64,000 bases of DNA. It comes from Pelomonas sp. Root405. Its GTDB lineage: Bacteria > Pseudomonadota > Gammaproteobacteria > Burkholderiales > Burkholderiaceae_C. The notes under the pieces are model-generated. The model was not told the DNA's origin. It saw only the letters and a program-made list of their open reading frames with translations, and did not search any database. The stretch lies in contig NZ_LMDU01000014.1 of the NCBI RefSeq assembly GCF_001425165.1, forward strand, positions 109,858 to 173,857, written 5' to 3'. This document shows positions 1-7,336 of the stretch, piece after piece; position 1 is the first letter of the stretch; each line of letters begins with the position of its first letter. The position numbers were made by a program, and so were the translations under genes.

Positions 1-1
1 G

Positions 2-694
2 ACGCATCCTTACTGGCAGGGGCTGTGCGCGCGCGGCTGGTCGGTGCTGGCGTTGAACCCCGTCGGGTCGAGTAGTTATGGCCGCAAGTTCTCCGCGCGG
101 CTGCGCGAGCGCTGGGGCGAGCTGGACCTGCCGCAGCACCTGGCAGCGATCAAGCAACTGCGCTGCGACGGCCTGGCGGACGACTGCATCGCCATCACCG
201 GCTCGTCCTATGGCGGCTACCTCAGCGCCTATGCCATCGGCCACAGCGACCTGTTCCGCGTGGCTGTCGTGTGCGCGCCGGTGGCCAACATGGAGTCGCA
301 CTTCGGCACGTCCGACAGCGGCTACTACGCCGATGCCTATTCGACCGATGGCGAGCCCGACGAGCAGCGCGAGCTGATGGGGCGCCTGTCGCCGATGACG
401 ACCATCGAGAAGGTGCGCACGCCGACGCTGTTCCTGCAAGGCGCCGACGACGAGCGCTGCCCGCGTGGCCAGTCCGAGGAGCTGTTCGTCAAGCTGCGCC
501 GCGCCGGTGGCACGCCGGCGGAAATGGTCCTCTACCCCGGCGGCAGCCACCATGTCTTCGGCGAAGGCAAGGTCGCCCACCGGCTGGACATCCAGCACCG
601 CATCGTCGACTGGCTGGAACGCTGGATCGACGAGCCGCTGCCCGAGCCGAAATCGGACAGGCAGTCCGGCGGCAAGACTGACGACGGCAAGTAA
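2..694 (+). CDS. S9 family (prolyl oligopeptidase-type) peptidase, C-terminal part
   Basis: The reading frame is open from base 2, so the 5' part lies outside the window. The visible 230 residues are the alpha/beta-hydrolase catalytic domain of the prolyl oligopeptidase family: a nucleophile elbow G-S-S-Y-G-G-Y (around base 205), the acid in a Q-G-A-D-D-E-R-C-P motif (around 440) and the histidine in G-G-S-H-H-V-F (around 545), in the usual order Ser-Asp-His. The preceding N-P-V-G-S-S-S-Y-G segment is typical of S9C acylaminoacyl peptidases. The likely role is hydrolysis of short peptides. The C-terminus ends in a charged tail with no extra domain. The next gene is on the opposite strand and converges with it. 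Confidence 0.85.
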   Translation, partial: THPYWQGLCARGWSVLALNPVGSSSYGRKFSARLRERWGELDLPQHLAAIKQLRCDGLADDCIAITGSSYGGYLSAYAIGHSDLFRVAVVCAPVANMESHFGTSDSGYYADAYSTDGEPDEQRELMGRLSPMTTIEKVRTPTLFLQGADDERCPRGQSEELFVKLRRAGGTPAEMVLYPGGSHHVFGEGKVAHRLDIQHRIVDWLERWIDEPLPEPKSDRQSGGKTDDGK

Positions 695-714
695 GGCCGG
701 ACGGCCGGGCCCGC

Positions 715-1191
715 TCAGCGGTCTCCGTCGCGTGCCAGCACGCCGTCGGCCAGCAGCTGGCGCAGATGCTCCAGGCTGATGTCGCGCTGCTGCGCGGCAC
801 CGCCGGCGTCGGTCCAGCGCAGGGTGGCGGTCTGCTCGGACTGCTCGATGCAGCAGGGCCCGGCGGGCACCACCACGTCGTCGAGCTTCACCGCCTGATG
901 CAGGCGTGCGTCGCAGGGTGCGGAGCGCGGCCGGCCCTGGCCGTCGTCGCAAGGCTGGCCCACGGGCTTGCAGCCGCCCGGCTCAAGCGTCCAGTCGATG
1001 CTGTCGCGAGGGGTGGTGTGGGGCTCGTGCACATGGGCGGCGGCGCTGATGGCGGGCGGGTCGCTGGCGGGAAAGGTGTCGTCCAGCGCGGTGTCCAACA
1101 GGTCTTGGTAGCTGGGCAACTTGGCTTCGGGGCGGGCGGCGCGGCCGCTGGTGCGCTCGTCCTCCTTGGCGATCTGGTCGGGCTGCAACAT
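715..1191 (-). CDS. hypothetical protein with a TFPASDPPA motif
   Basis: A 158-residue protein that I do not recognise as a characterised family. Near residues 36-48 it has a D-D-T-F-P-A-S-D-P-P-A motif, which occurs in many small uncharacterised proteobacterial proteins. The middle part has several cysteines (G-G-C-K, P-C-D-D, P-C-D-A, P-C-C-I). The C-terminal third is predicted to be alpha-helical and hydrophilic, with no signal peptide or membrane segment. GC content and third-position bias are like the neighbouring host genes. It is convergent with the peptidase gene. The start ATG at 1191 is the only good candidate in the frame. Confidence 0.55.
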   Translation of the reverse strand: MLQPDQIAKEDERTSGRAARPEAKLPSYQDLLDTALDDTFPASDPPAISAAAHVHEPHTTPRDSIDWTLEPGGCKPVGQPCDDGQGRPRSAPCDARLHQAVKLDDVVVPAGPCCIEQSEQTATLRWTDAGGAAQQRDISLEHLRQLLADGVLARDGDR

Positions 1192-1257
1192 GTCGGTCTC
1201 CTCGGACGAGGATTGCCGGCAAGTGCCGTACCGGCCGCTAGCGGCGCCGCCGCCGGA

Positions 1258-1704
1258 TCAGCGCCGCGCCGGCCACCACATCAGCGTTCCCCAGGCCAGG
1301 AAGAGCAGGTCCGCGGGCAAGGGGTTGGTGGCGCCGTCCATCACGTGGTGCAGTTGCAGCAGGTGGTGGTCGATCACGCCTTCAACGAGGTTGAACAAGC
1401 CCCAGCCCAGCAGCGCGCCGCCGCACAGCACGCGGCCCGACCAGACCGCGTCGTCGCGCCGGCCGGCGCGGAACAACAGGCCCACGCCGGCGACGGTCAT
1501 CAGCCACACGGCGGCGTGGAAGACGCCGTCCCAGAACATGTTGATCTTGGCGTCGACCAGGTTGTCGGGCGGCAGCCGCGCCGACAGCATGTTGTGCCAC
1601 TGCAGCAGCTGGTGGAAGACGATGCCGTCGAAGAAGCCGCCCAGCCCGGCGCCAAGCAGCAAGCCGGCGGCCAGCAGCGGTGATCGGCGTTGGGTGTTGA
1701 TCAT
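1258..1704 (-). CDS. DUF2243 family integral membrane protein
   Basis: A 148-residue polytopic membrane protein. After M-I-N-T-Q-R-R-S there are four hydrophobic stretches, with the family-typical G-F-F-D-G-I-V-F-H-Q-L-L-Q-W-H segment near residues 20-36 and D-H-H-L-L-Q-L-H-H-V near 115-125. These conserved His/Asp residues are the hallmark of DUF2243; the biochemical function is unknown. The open frame extends upstream, but ATG 1704 fits the membrane topology and lies just inside the end of the next gene. It is the last gene of a minus-strand row of small membrane proteins (1701-2918), probably one operon. Confidence 0.8.
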   Translation of the reverse strand: MINTQRRSPLLAAGLLLGAGLGGFFDGIVFHQLLQWHNMLSARLPPDNLVDAKINMFWDGVFHAAVWLMTVAGVGLLFRAGRRDDAVWSGRVLCGGALLGWGLFNLVEGVIDHHLLQLHHVMDGATNPLPADLLFLAWGTLMWWPARR

Positions 1705-1889
1705 GGCTTTCTTCCGGCAATGAGGATGCCGGCGGCAACGAGCACCATCACGGCGACTGGTGCGGCGAGCCCGAGCAGGGCGGTCCACGAGAACTCCGCG
1801 GCGATGCGCGCGAAGACCAGCGGCCGGCACGAGCCGCAGGCAAGGGCTGCGCCCGGCAGCGCGAGCAGGCAGGGCAGCAGCCGGTTCAT
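1701..1889 (-). CDS. small cysteine-containing membrane protein
   Basis: A 62-residue protein with an N-terminal hydrophobic leader ending A-L-A-C-G-S-C-R-P, which resembles a lipoprotein or Sec signal with the first cysteine right after the leader. A second hydrophobic helix (about residues 37-57) follows. Its stop overlaps the ATG of the DUF2243 gene and its start overlaps the stop of the 188-residue membrane protein upstream, so it sits inside a tightly coupled operon. No characterised family was recognised; it is a probable membrane partner of its neighbours. Confidence 0.55.
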   Translation of the reverse strand: MNRLLPCLLALPGAALACGSCRPLVFARIAAEFSWTALLGLAAPVAVMVLVAAGILIAGRKP

Positions 1890-2452
1890 GTTGAAACGCC
1901 GCGCTGGCGCGCCCGCAGGCTGCGCCAGGCCTCGTGCAGGAAGGGCAGGCCGTTGAGCAGCAGCGCCGCCGTCAATGTCGCTGCCGTGTAGACGGGGTGC
2001 GGCGGCGTGGCCTTCAGGCGCAGCGACCAGTCGGGCGCTTCGCCCGCCAGGCCGAGCAGCGCCTGGGCCTGGCCCGGCGACAGCGCCATCAGCCCCGCCA
2101 GCCCGGCCCAGGGCAGCACATGCTGGAAGCCGTGCACCCATTGCTCGATGGCCGGGATGCGCCGCCGCGCCAGCGCCACGCGCAGGTCCAGCGCATACGT
2201 GGCCTCATGCAGCAACAGGGCCAGCGCAATCAACACGAACAGCCCGGCCGTGGGCTGCAGGAACAGCGCCGCCAGCAGCGCCGTGCCCAGCTCGGCCAGC
2301 ATCAGCAGATGCAGCAGCGATTCGCTCAACCCGGCGTTCAGCTCGATGCGCTCGTGGCGATGGCAGGCCCAGTCCAGCGCGCCGGCCAGCACGAGCGCGG
2401 GCGTCCAGACGAAGGCCAGCAAGGCCTGGACGAGAGCGGCGCTGTCGTCCAT
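1886..2452 (-). CDS. hypothetical polytopic membrane protein
   Basis: A 188-residue protein with five or so predicted transmembrane helices (around residues 10-28, 45-62, 63-82, 110-128 and 155-175). Conserved-looking charged and polar residues lie between helices (D-W-A-C-H-R-H-E-R-I-E near 27-37, and H-E-A-T-Y-A-L-D near 82-89). No known family is assigned. It overlaps the 62-residue gene downstream by 4 bases and lies 1 base from the DUF2269 gene upstream, so the row is one transcription unit. A role in membrane-bound redox or metal chemistry is possible from the His-rich loops, but this is a guess. Confidence 0.6.
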   Translation of the reverse strand: MDDSAALVQALLAFVWTPALVLAGALDWACHRHERIELNAGLSESLLHLLMLAELGTALLAALFLQPTAGLFVLIALALLLHEATYALDLRVALARRRIPAIEQWVHGFQHVLPWAGLAGLMALSPGQAQALLGLAGEAPDWSLRLKATPPHPVYTAATLTAALLLNGLPFLHEAWRSLRARQRGVST

Positions 2453-2453
2453 G

Positions 2454-2918
2454 TCAGACCGGCTTGGCGACCATCAGCCAGAACACGACGACCAGCGCGA
2501 GGAAGGCCGGCACGCCCAGCGCCGTCCAGACCTTGAGCATGCGGAAGTACTGCGGCGGCAGCGGCAGGCCGGCCTGGGCCGCCGCCTGCGCCATGCCGCG
2601 CATGCGGATCTGCAGCCACACCACCGGCAGCCAGCACACGCCGGCCAGCACGTAGAGGGCGAAGGACCAGACGATCCACTTCGACGTCAGCGGGATGCCC
2701 ACCAGGTGGGCCAGGTAAAGGCCGCTGAGCGGCTGGAAGACGATGGTTGTCGTCGTGAACAGCCAGTCGGCCCAGACGACCTGGCGCACGACGATGGCCG
2801 TGGCCGCCGGCTGACGGCTCAGGCTGGTGAAGAACATGTAGTAGGCCGAGCCCAGGCCAGTGCCGAACAGCACGGTCGACGACAAGATGTGCAGCCATTT
2901 GACGATGAGGTATTCCAT
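2454..2918 (-). CDS. DUF2269 family membrane protein
   Basis: A 154-residue protein with four transmembrane segments starting M-E-Y-L-I-V-K-W-L-H-I-L-S-S-T-V-L-F-G. The K-W-L-H-I motif in helix 1, the D-W-L-F-T-T-T-T segment in helix 2 and the S-F-A-L-Y-V-L-A-G motif in helix 3 are typical of DUF2269. The function of the family is not established; the His in helix 1 is conserved across it. It is the first of the small membrane genes after the SDR/DoxX fusion (stop of that gene at 2931, 12 bases away), so co-transcription with it is likely. Confidence 0.8.
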   Translation of the reverse strand: MEYLIVKWLHILSSTVLFGTGLGSAYYMFFTSLSRQPAATAIVVRQVVWADWLFTTTTIVFQPLSGLYLAHLVGIPLTSKWIVWSFALYVLAGVCWLPVVWLQIRMRGMAQAAAQAGLPLPPQYFRMLKVWTALGVPAFLALVVVFWLMVAKPV

Positions 2919-2930
2919 GCCGCTCGCTCC

Positions 2931-4226
2931 TCATCGCTCGCCGCGGCGCGGCTCGAGCTGCCAAAGCAGCAGCAGCAGCGCCAGCATCGGCAGGTTCTTG
3001 GTCATGGGGCCATAGGGGTGCAGCCAGAACTCGGGCAGGCTCACGCTGATGACCACGCTGTAGAACAGGATCAACCCGGCCTGCGTCAGCCATAGCCAGC
3101 GGCGCGAGCGCATCGGCCACAGCGTCAGCAGGCCGAGCAACAGGTCCAGCGCGACGGCACCCCACAGCGCGGCCGGCTGCAGTTCTGCGGGCACACCGGC
3201 GCGGCCCAGCAGTTGATGGCTCAGCTCGACCGGATAGAGGCCGGCCGACACGGCCGCCGTGGCCAGCCACACCGCCGCCAGCGACAGGCGCAGCAGCGGC
3301 AGCAGCCAGGCCAGCTGGGCCTGCGTGCGCACGGCGGCGCGCTGCTCGTTCGGGATGAAGGCCGAGGCCGGGCGCGGCGAGCGGCCGAGCAGGCGGGCGA
3401 CCAGCGTGGCGTCGCCGGTGTTGCCGTGTTGCAGCATGGCCCAGGCGGCACGGTTGAACAGCGAGCGCGGCTGGTGGTCGCCCAGCCAGGCGGCAACCGC
3501 CATCAGCCAGGCCGGCAGGGGCAGCACCAGCGCGCCGGGCGCAAAGCCCATGCCGCGGCGCAGGGCCAGCAGGTAGTCCTGCAGCATCAGCGGCCGCGGG
3601 CCGACCAGCGGCACGCGGCGGCCGCGCAGGTCGCCGCCCGGCCACTCGACCAGCGCGTGCAGCGCATCGACCGCGTCGTCGACATGGATGGGCTGGATGC
3701 GCTGCCTGCCACCCGCCGGCAGCGGCACGACGGGCAGGCAGGCCAGTGTCAGCAGGCGCCGCGCACTGAGGCCATCGGGCGCGAACACCAGCGAGGGCTG
3801 GGCGACGCAGCCATCCAGCGGCAGGGCGAGCAGATGGCGGTCGGCTCCATATTTGCTGCGCAGGAACTCGGTCTCGGCCTGCGCGTCGGCGCCCAGCGCG
3901 GAGACCTGCACGACGCGCCGCACGCCCGCACTGGCGCAGGCATCGAACAGCGCCTGCGGGCCGCGCGTGTGCACGGCGGCAAAGCTGGCCGCGCCGCTCT
4001 CACGGAAGATGCCGACGAGGTTGACCACAACGTCCACACCCTGCAGGTGCAGCACCCAGACGGCGGCCGGCGTCGCGGCGAAGTCCAGCTTCAGCCAGCC
4101 GCAGCGGCCATGCTCGATGCGCGGGGCGCTGCGCCCGGCGCAAACCACCTGGTGGCCGGCCGCGAGCAGCTGTCGCAACAGCCGGCCGCCGAGGAAACCG
4201 GTGGCGCCGGTCAGCATGATCTTCAT
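2931..4226 (-). CDS. SDR-type NAD(P)-binding protein fused to a DoxX-like membrane domain
   Basis: A 431-residue two-part protein. Residues 1-290 are an atypical short-chain dehydrogenase/epimerase (NmrA/YwnB-like): the nucleotide-binding G-A-T-G-F-L-G-G is at residues 6-13, a beta-strand V-D-V-V-V-N-L-V-G-I follows near 68, and a Q-V-S-A-L-G-A segment replaces the classical catalytic region. Residues 300-431 hold four transmembrane helices of the DoxX-like type found fused to such reductases. The start at ATG 4226 gives a clean M-K-I-M-L-T-G-A-T-G N-terminus; the longer open frame upstream lacks family similarity. It probably handles a redox-active substrate at the inner membrane; the substrate is unknown. 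Confidence 0.8.
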   Translation of the reverse strand: MKIMLTGATGFLGGRLLRQLLAAGHQVVCAGRSAPRIEHGRCGWLKLDFAATPAAVWVLHLQGVDVVVNLVGIFRESGAASFAAVHTRGPQALFDACASAGVRRVVQVSALGADAQAETEFLRSKYGADRHLLALPLDGCVAQPSLVFAPDGLSARRLLTLACLPVVPLPAGGRQRIQPIHVDDAVDALHALVEWPGGDLRGRRVPLVGPRPLMLQDYLLALRRGMGFAPGALVLPLPAWLMAVAAWLGDHQPRSLFNRAAWAMLQHGNTGDATLVARLLGRSPRPASAFIPNEQRAAVRTQAQLAWLLPLLRLSLAAVWLATAAVSAGLYPVELSHQLLGRAGVPAELQPAALWGAVALDLLLGLLTLWPMRSRRWLWLTQAGLILFYSVVISVSLPEFWLHPYGPMTKNLPMLALLLLLWQLEPRRGER

Positions 4227-4302
4227 GCCGTTTGCGTGGCAAGCCGCATGCCCTGGGAGCGACGTTTGCCAGCCGTGGCGATACCGAACTGCGGGAGCCG
4301 TG

Positions 4303-4779
4303 ATGAAGCCTCTGTTGACCCACCTGGCCGGGCGTCTGCTCGTCAGCGACCTGTTGTCCAGCAGCCTGTCGGCCGCCGTGCTGGCCTGGCGCGGGCGCGC
4401 CGAGACCGGCAGCGCCGCCGCGCCGTTGAACGCGGTCAGCCACTGGCTTTGGCCGCGCAAGGCCTTGCAGCAAAACGACGTGTCGGCCCGCTACACGCTG
4501 ACCGGCACCGGCGTGCACTTCGGCGCCGCGTTGTTGTGGAGCGGCCTGTACGAGAGCCTGCGCAAGCGCCGCGAGGAGCGCGGCACGGCGACGGCCACCA
4601 CGGCGGTGGCCGATGCTGTGGTCGTGAGCTCGGTGGCAGCCGTCGTCGACCTGGCCTGCGTGCCGGACCGGCTGACGCCCGGCTTCGAGAAGCGCATCTC
4701 CAACCGCAGCCTGGTGATGGTCTACACCGCGTTTGCTGCCGGGCTGGCGCTGAGCGGCCTGGCGGCGCTGAGGCGCTGA
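4303..4779 (+). CDS. hypothetical membrane protein
   Basis: A 158-residue protein starting M-K-P-L-L-T-H-L-A-G-R-L. It has moderately hydrophobic stretches near residues 62-80 and 100-118 and a clear C-terminal transmembrane helix (about 138-155). It holds no catalytic motif that I recognise. It is the only plus-strand gene on this side of the element and is convergent with folA (2 bases between stops). The start at 4303 is the first ATG of the frame, after a GGGAGCCGTG stretch that can serve as a ribosome site. It looks like a normal host gene by base composition. Confidence 0.6.
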   Translation: MKPLLTHLAGRLLVSDLLSSSLSAAVLAWRGRAETGSAAAPLNAVSHWLWPRKALQQNDVSARYTLTGTGVHFGAALLWSGLYESLRKRREERGTATATTAVADAVVVSSVAAVVDLACVPDRLTPGFEKRISNRSLVMVYTAFAAGLALSGLAALRR

Positions 4780-4780
4780 A

Positions 4781-5272
4781 TCAGCGCCGGCGCAGGTAGT
4801 CGACGAAGTCGAAGCGCTGGCCGTTGGCGCTGGTGTGCGCTTCGCGCAGCGCCTCGGCGAACTGCTCGCGCGGCCAGGCGGGGAAGTGCCGATCCGCGTC
4901 GGGGAAGGCTGCGTCCACTTCCGTCAACGCAAGCTTGTCGGCCAGCGGCAGGGCCAATGCGTAGATGTCGGCGCCGCCGATGACGCAGACTTCCGCGTCG
5001 TCGCAGGCGGCCAGCGCCGCATCGAGCGTGCTGAACACCTCGGCGCCGGGCAGCTCGCTGACCGAGCGGCTGACGACGAGGTTGCGGCGCCCCGGCAGCG
5101 GGCGGAACTTGGCCGGCAGTGATTCCCAGGTCTTGCGGCCCATGACGACGGGCTTGCCGGTGGTCAGCGCCTTGAAGCGCGCCATGTCCTCGGGGATGCG
5201 CCACAGCAGCGCGTTGTCGCGGCCAATGGCGCCGTCTTTCGCAACGGCGGCGACGAGGGTGATCGAACTCAT
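4781..5272 (-). CDS. folA: dihydrofolate reductase
   Basis: A 163-residue type I dihydrofolate reductase, the usual length. It shows the N-terminal [14 protein letters not shown] strand, the W-R-I-P-E-D motif with the active-site acidic residue (about 24-29), the [13 protein letters not shown] site (45-52) and the V-I-G-G-A nucleotide-binding loop (97-101). The enzyme reduces the dihydrofolate that ThyA produces. Its ATG (5272) overlaps the TGA of the host thyA (5269-5271), so in the ancestral chromosome it was translationally coupled to thyA. After the insertion, the thyA 3' half in front of it is instead continuous with a reading frame starting in the element. Confidence 0.95.
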   Translation of the reverse strand: MSSITLVAAVAKDGAIGRDNALLWRIPEDMARFKALTTGKPVVMGRKTWESLPAKFRPLPGRRNLVVSRSVSELPGAEVFSTLDAALAACDDAEVCVIGGADIYALALPLADKLALTEVDAAFPDADRHFPAWPREQFAEALREAHTSANGQRFDFVDYLRRR

Positions 5273-5688
5273 ACCGCGACGGGCGCCTTGATCGCGGGAT
5301 GCGGGTCGTAGCCGCTGAGCTCGAAGTCCTCGTACTCGTAGTCGAAGATGGACGCCGGCCGGCGCTTGATCGTCATGGTCGGATAGTGCCGCGCATCGCG
5401 GGCCAGCTGGGTCTGCACCTGTTCCACGTGGTTGTCGTAGATGTGGCAGTCGCCGCCGGTCCAGATGAAGTCGCCGAGCTGCAGGTCGCATTGCTGGGCC
5501 AGCATCATGGTCAGCAGCGCATAACTCGCGATGTTGAAGGGCACACCCAGGAAGATGTCGGCGCTGCGCTGGTAGAGCTGGCAGGAAAGTTTGCCGTCCG
5601 CCACATAGAACTGGAAGAACGCGTGGTTTTGTGGTGCAGGCGTCCAACGAACCGTTTCAGTACACATGTGCAAGGCGGGAGCGGTCAC
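5269..5688 (-). pseudogene. thyA: host thyA, 3' fragment (C-terminal half), fused to element-derived codons
   Basis: From base 5621 down to 5269 the frame encodes the C-terminal 117 residues of thymidylate synthase: A-F-F-Q-F-Y-V, the dUMP phosphate-binding Q-L-Y-Q-R-S, the [10 protein letters not shown] segment and the C-terminal D-P-H-P-A-I-K end. It lacks the N-terminal half and the catalytic Pro-Cys-His, so it cannot be active. It matches the 5' fragment at 52034-52491 end to end. About 22 codons upstream of the junction come from the element; the frame can start at GTG 5688, which overlaps the TGA of the recombinase gene. Translation through this stub may keep folA expressed. Confidence 0.9.
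5600..5665. other. attL: left junction of the element in thyA
   Basis: Host thyA sequence ends and element sequence begins at a CGTGG core, 5622-5626. To the left, reading on the minus strand, is host codon sequence for Ala-Phe-Phe-Gln. To the right is TTTTGTGG, whose TTTGTG (5628-5633) is the inverted counterpart of CACAAA next to the other core. A GTACAC at 5660-5665 recurs at the right end as GTGTAC. The same CGTGG occurs at 52029-52033, and joining the two host sides over it restores an uninterrupted thyA. Confidence 0.85.
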
Positions 5689-6851
5689 GGTGGAACTTGT
5701 GCCGCAGTCTGCTGTACCTCGACTCCAAGGGACATGACCGCGAGATTGACGTAGTGCCGTAGTGTATCTAGTTCTTCATGACCTGCTACGTCCAAAACAA
5801 ATCTTAGTATAGTTGCTATGTGCAATTCATCCAATTTGCCGGTGGCTTGGAGTTCACGGACTTTGCGCATTGTGAGTTGATAAAGATAATATGCTCGCGC
5901 GCGGTGAAGGTGAGAATCAATTCCTGCGAGTGCAAAGAAATTCGCAAAGAGCTTGCTAATCCATTGTTGACTTAACCTTCTGCCGTGTACGCTCAAGAAA
6001 ATGTTTTTGTCGAGAGCGGATGCTTTGTAGTCGTCAGATTCAAAGTATTCGCGCGTGTCGGTTAGGAGGGAGAGAGGCGGTAACACCGTTCGAATCTTTC
6101 CCCCTTTTCCGTTTACTTTCATTTTTGCGACGCCTTCACGGAAGGTAGCTATCTTGGCCCAGCTCGGAAATGAAGTTCTAGTCAATGTCAGAATTTCGCT
6201 GTTTCTAAGTCCGACTTCCTTTGCCCATCGCCAGATAAGCATATCGCGAGCAGCATGAGCCTTCCCATGCGCTGCAATCATTTGTGCCACTTGCTCGATT
6301 TCCTTGGTGGAGGGAGGGTCTAGGTAAGGTTCTTTCTTTACACGTAGATTTGCGTTCTTTGGGGATATTCCGCCCTCCGCGCATTCCTCTTTCCACGTGC
6401 CGACGTACTTGTCGAACTGCTTATTAACGTATGCCCAGCGCAGAAGCATAAATAAGCAATTCAATTTGCTCTTTGTAGTCTTGCTCCTATTTCCTTTTGC
6501 CGCGTCCGCGTTTCGCCAGATTCTGATATCTGAGATGGTTGATTCCCTCCAGCCCTTTCTGGAGCATTCTTCGTAAATGTGTTTAAAATATGAATTGACT
6601 GTGACCGCGTAGGCGCCTACCGTAGATTCGCCCACTTTCCCTGCCACAAGAAGGTGGCGAAACCAGTTGTTCACGGTATGGTCAGGTTTTCCGTCAATGG
6701 AAAATTGGAGTGGTATTAGAAAGCTCGCGCCTTCTATCTTCGCCGGGTGCGTTGGAAATATCAGCTTCGGACTGTATGTTTTGTATGAGATGATATTAGG
6801 CGCTTGGGTTTGTGCCGATATCGCTGACGAGTTTGAGACCTTTGTTTCCAT
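5685..6851 (-). CDS. tyrosine recombinase (canonical active site)
   Basis: A 388-residue site-specific recombinase. N-terminal residues 60-150 form the SAM-like core-binding domain ([10 protein letters not shown]). The catalytic domain shows the first Arg in [12 protein letters not shown] (about 215), the beta-turn Lys in G-K-G-G-K-I-R-T (about 250), the H-R-A-R box (about 318-321), a G-H in V-A-G-H-E-E-L-D (about 356) and the nucleophile in L-R-H-Y-V-N-L-A (about 366). It is the only member of the module with a full active site, so it is the likely strand-cleaving integrase for the thyA core. It is the last gene of the module and starts 56 bases inside the coiled-coil gene. Its base composition is AT-rich. 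Confidence 0.9.
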   Translation of the reverse strand: METKVSNSSAISAQTQAPNIISYKTYSPKLIFPTHPAKIEGASFLIPLQFSIDGKPDHTVNNWFRHLLVAGKVGESTVGAYAVTVNSYFKHIYEECSRKGWRESTISDIRIWRNADAAKGNRSKTTKSKLNCLFMLLRWAYVNKQFDKYVGTWKEECAEGGISPKNANLRVKKEPYLDPPSTKEIEQVAQMIAAHGKAHAARDMLIWRWAKEVGLRNSEILTLTRTSFPSWAKIATFREGVAKMKVNGKGGKIRTVLPPLSLLTDTREYFESDDYKASALDKNIFLSVHGRRLSQQWISKLFANFFALAGIDSHLHRARAYYLYQLTMRKVRELQATGKLDELHIATILRFVLDVAGHEELDTLRHYVNLAVMSLGVEVQQTAAQVPP

Positions 6852-7335
6852 CGTTTATCTGCCTTAATAGGTCAGTGAGCCGCCTATCCAGTGATTCTTC
6901 CTTTTGTACCGAACGCTTCAAGTCATCTCGCGAGGTTTGAAGCTCGGCGAGTAGTTCTTGGTAGCTCGCGGCTATTGCGTCGCGCTCTCGAGTTAATTCC
7001 ACTACTTGGAGTTTGAGTAAATTGCAGGAATCCGCCGTTGGCCTAGCGTCTCCTCCTGGCCGGCCCGCGCGGAGGCGTTTGCACCTTTTGACAAGCCCAT
7101 CCGCCCGTGCAAGTTCGCGAACGACGTCGTCTCTTCCAAGCTTGCGCTGCTGGGTGGTCGACACCGAACTCTTGCTTCCAATCAGTGCAATGCCCAGGTC
7201 CGCTGCAGTCCATACTCTGTACTCCGCCATGCAAGTCGGATAGCTTCCCTTGGGAAGTTGCCGAACCCCGTGGAGCAGCTCCTCGAGGACGTCATTCCGC
7301 AGCGATAGCTGTTCAAGTAAATTGCCTCTAGCCAT
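6796..7335 (-). CDS. small coiled-coil protein of the recombinase module (TnpC-like)
   Basis: A 179-residue protein. The N-terminal half (to about residue 80) has an M-A-E-Y-R-V-W-T-A-A-D-L-G segment with a short helix-turn-helix-like look; the C-terminal half (about 105-165) is a long heptad-rich coiled coil (L-L-K-L-Q-V-V-E-L and so on). It lies between recombinase genes, 1 base after the 651-residue protein gene and overlapping the canonical recombinase. By position and composition it resembles TnpC of Tn554, a helper that affects insertion orientation, or the small member of the gamma-mobile-trio modules. Direct homology could not be tested. It has no catalytic motif. Confidence 0.65.
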   Translation of the reverse strand: MARGNLLEQLSLRNDVLEELLHGVRQLPKGSYPTCMAEYRVWTAADLGIALIGSKSSVSTTQQRKLGRDDVVRELARADGLVKRCKRLRAGRPGGDARPTADSCNLLKLQVVELTRERDAIAASYQELLAELQTSRDDLKRSVQKEESLDRRLTDLLRQINDGNKGLKLVSDIGTNPSA

Positions 7336-7336
7336 G

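Noticed and set aside
766..1723. Long plus-strand open frames opposite the DUF2243 and hypothetical genes
   Set aside because: They mirror the GC-rich codon pattern of the minus-strand genes and show no family motifs; low-complexity Gly/Ala/Gln/Arg content is typical of shadow frames.
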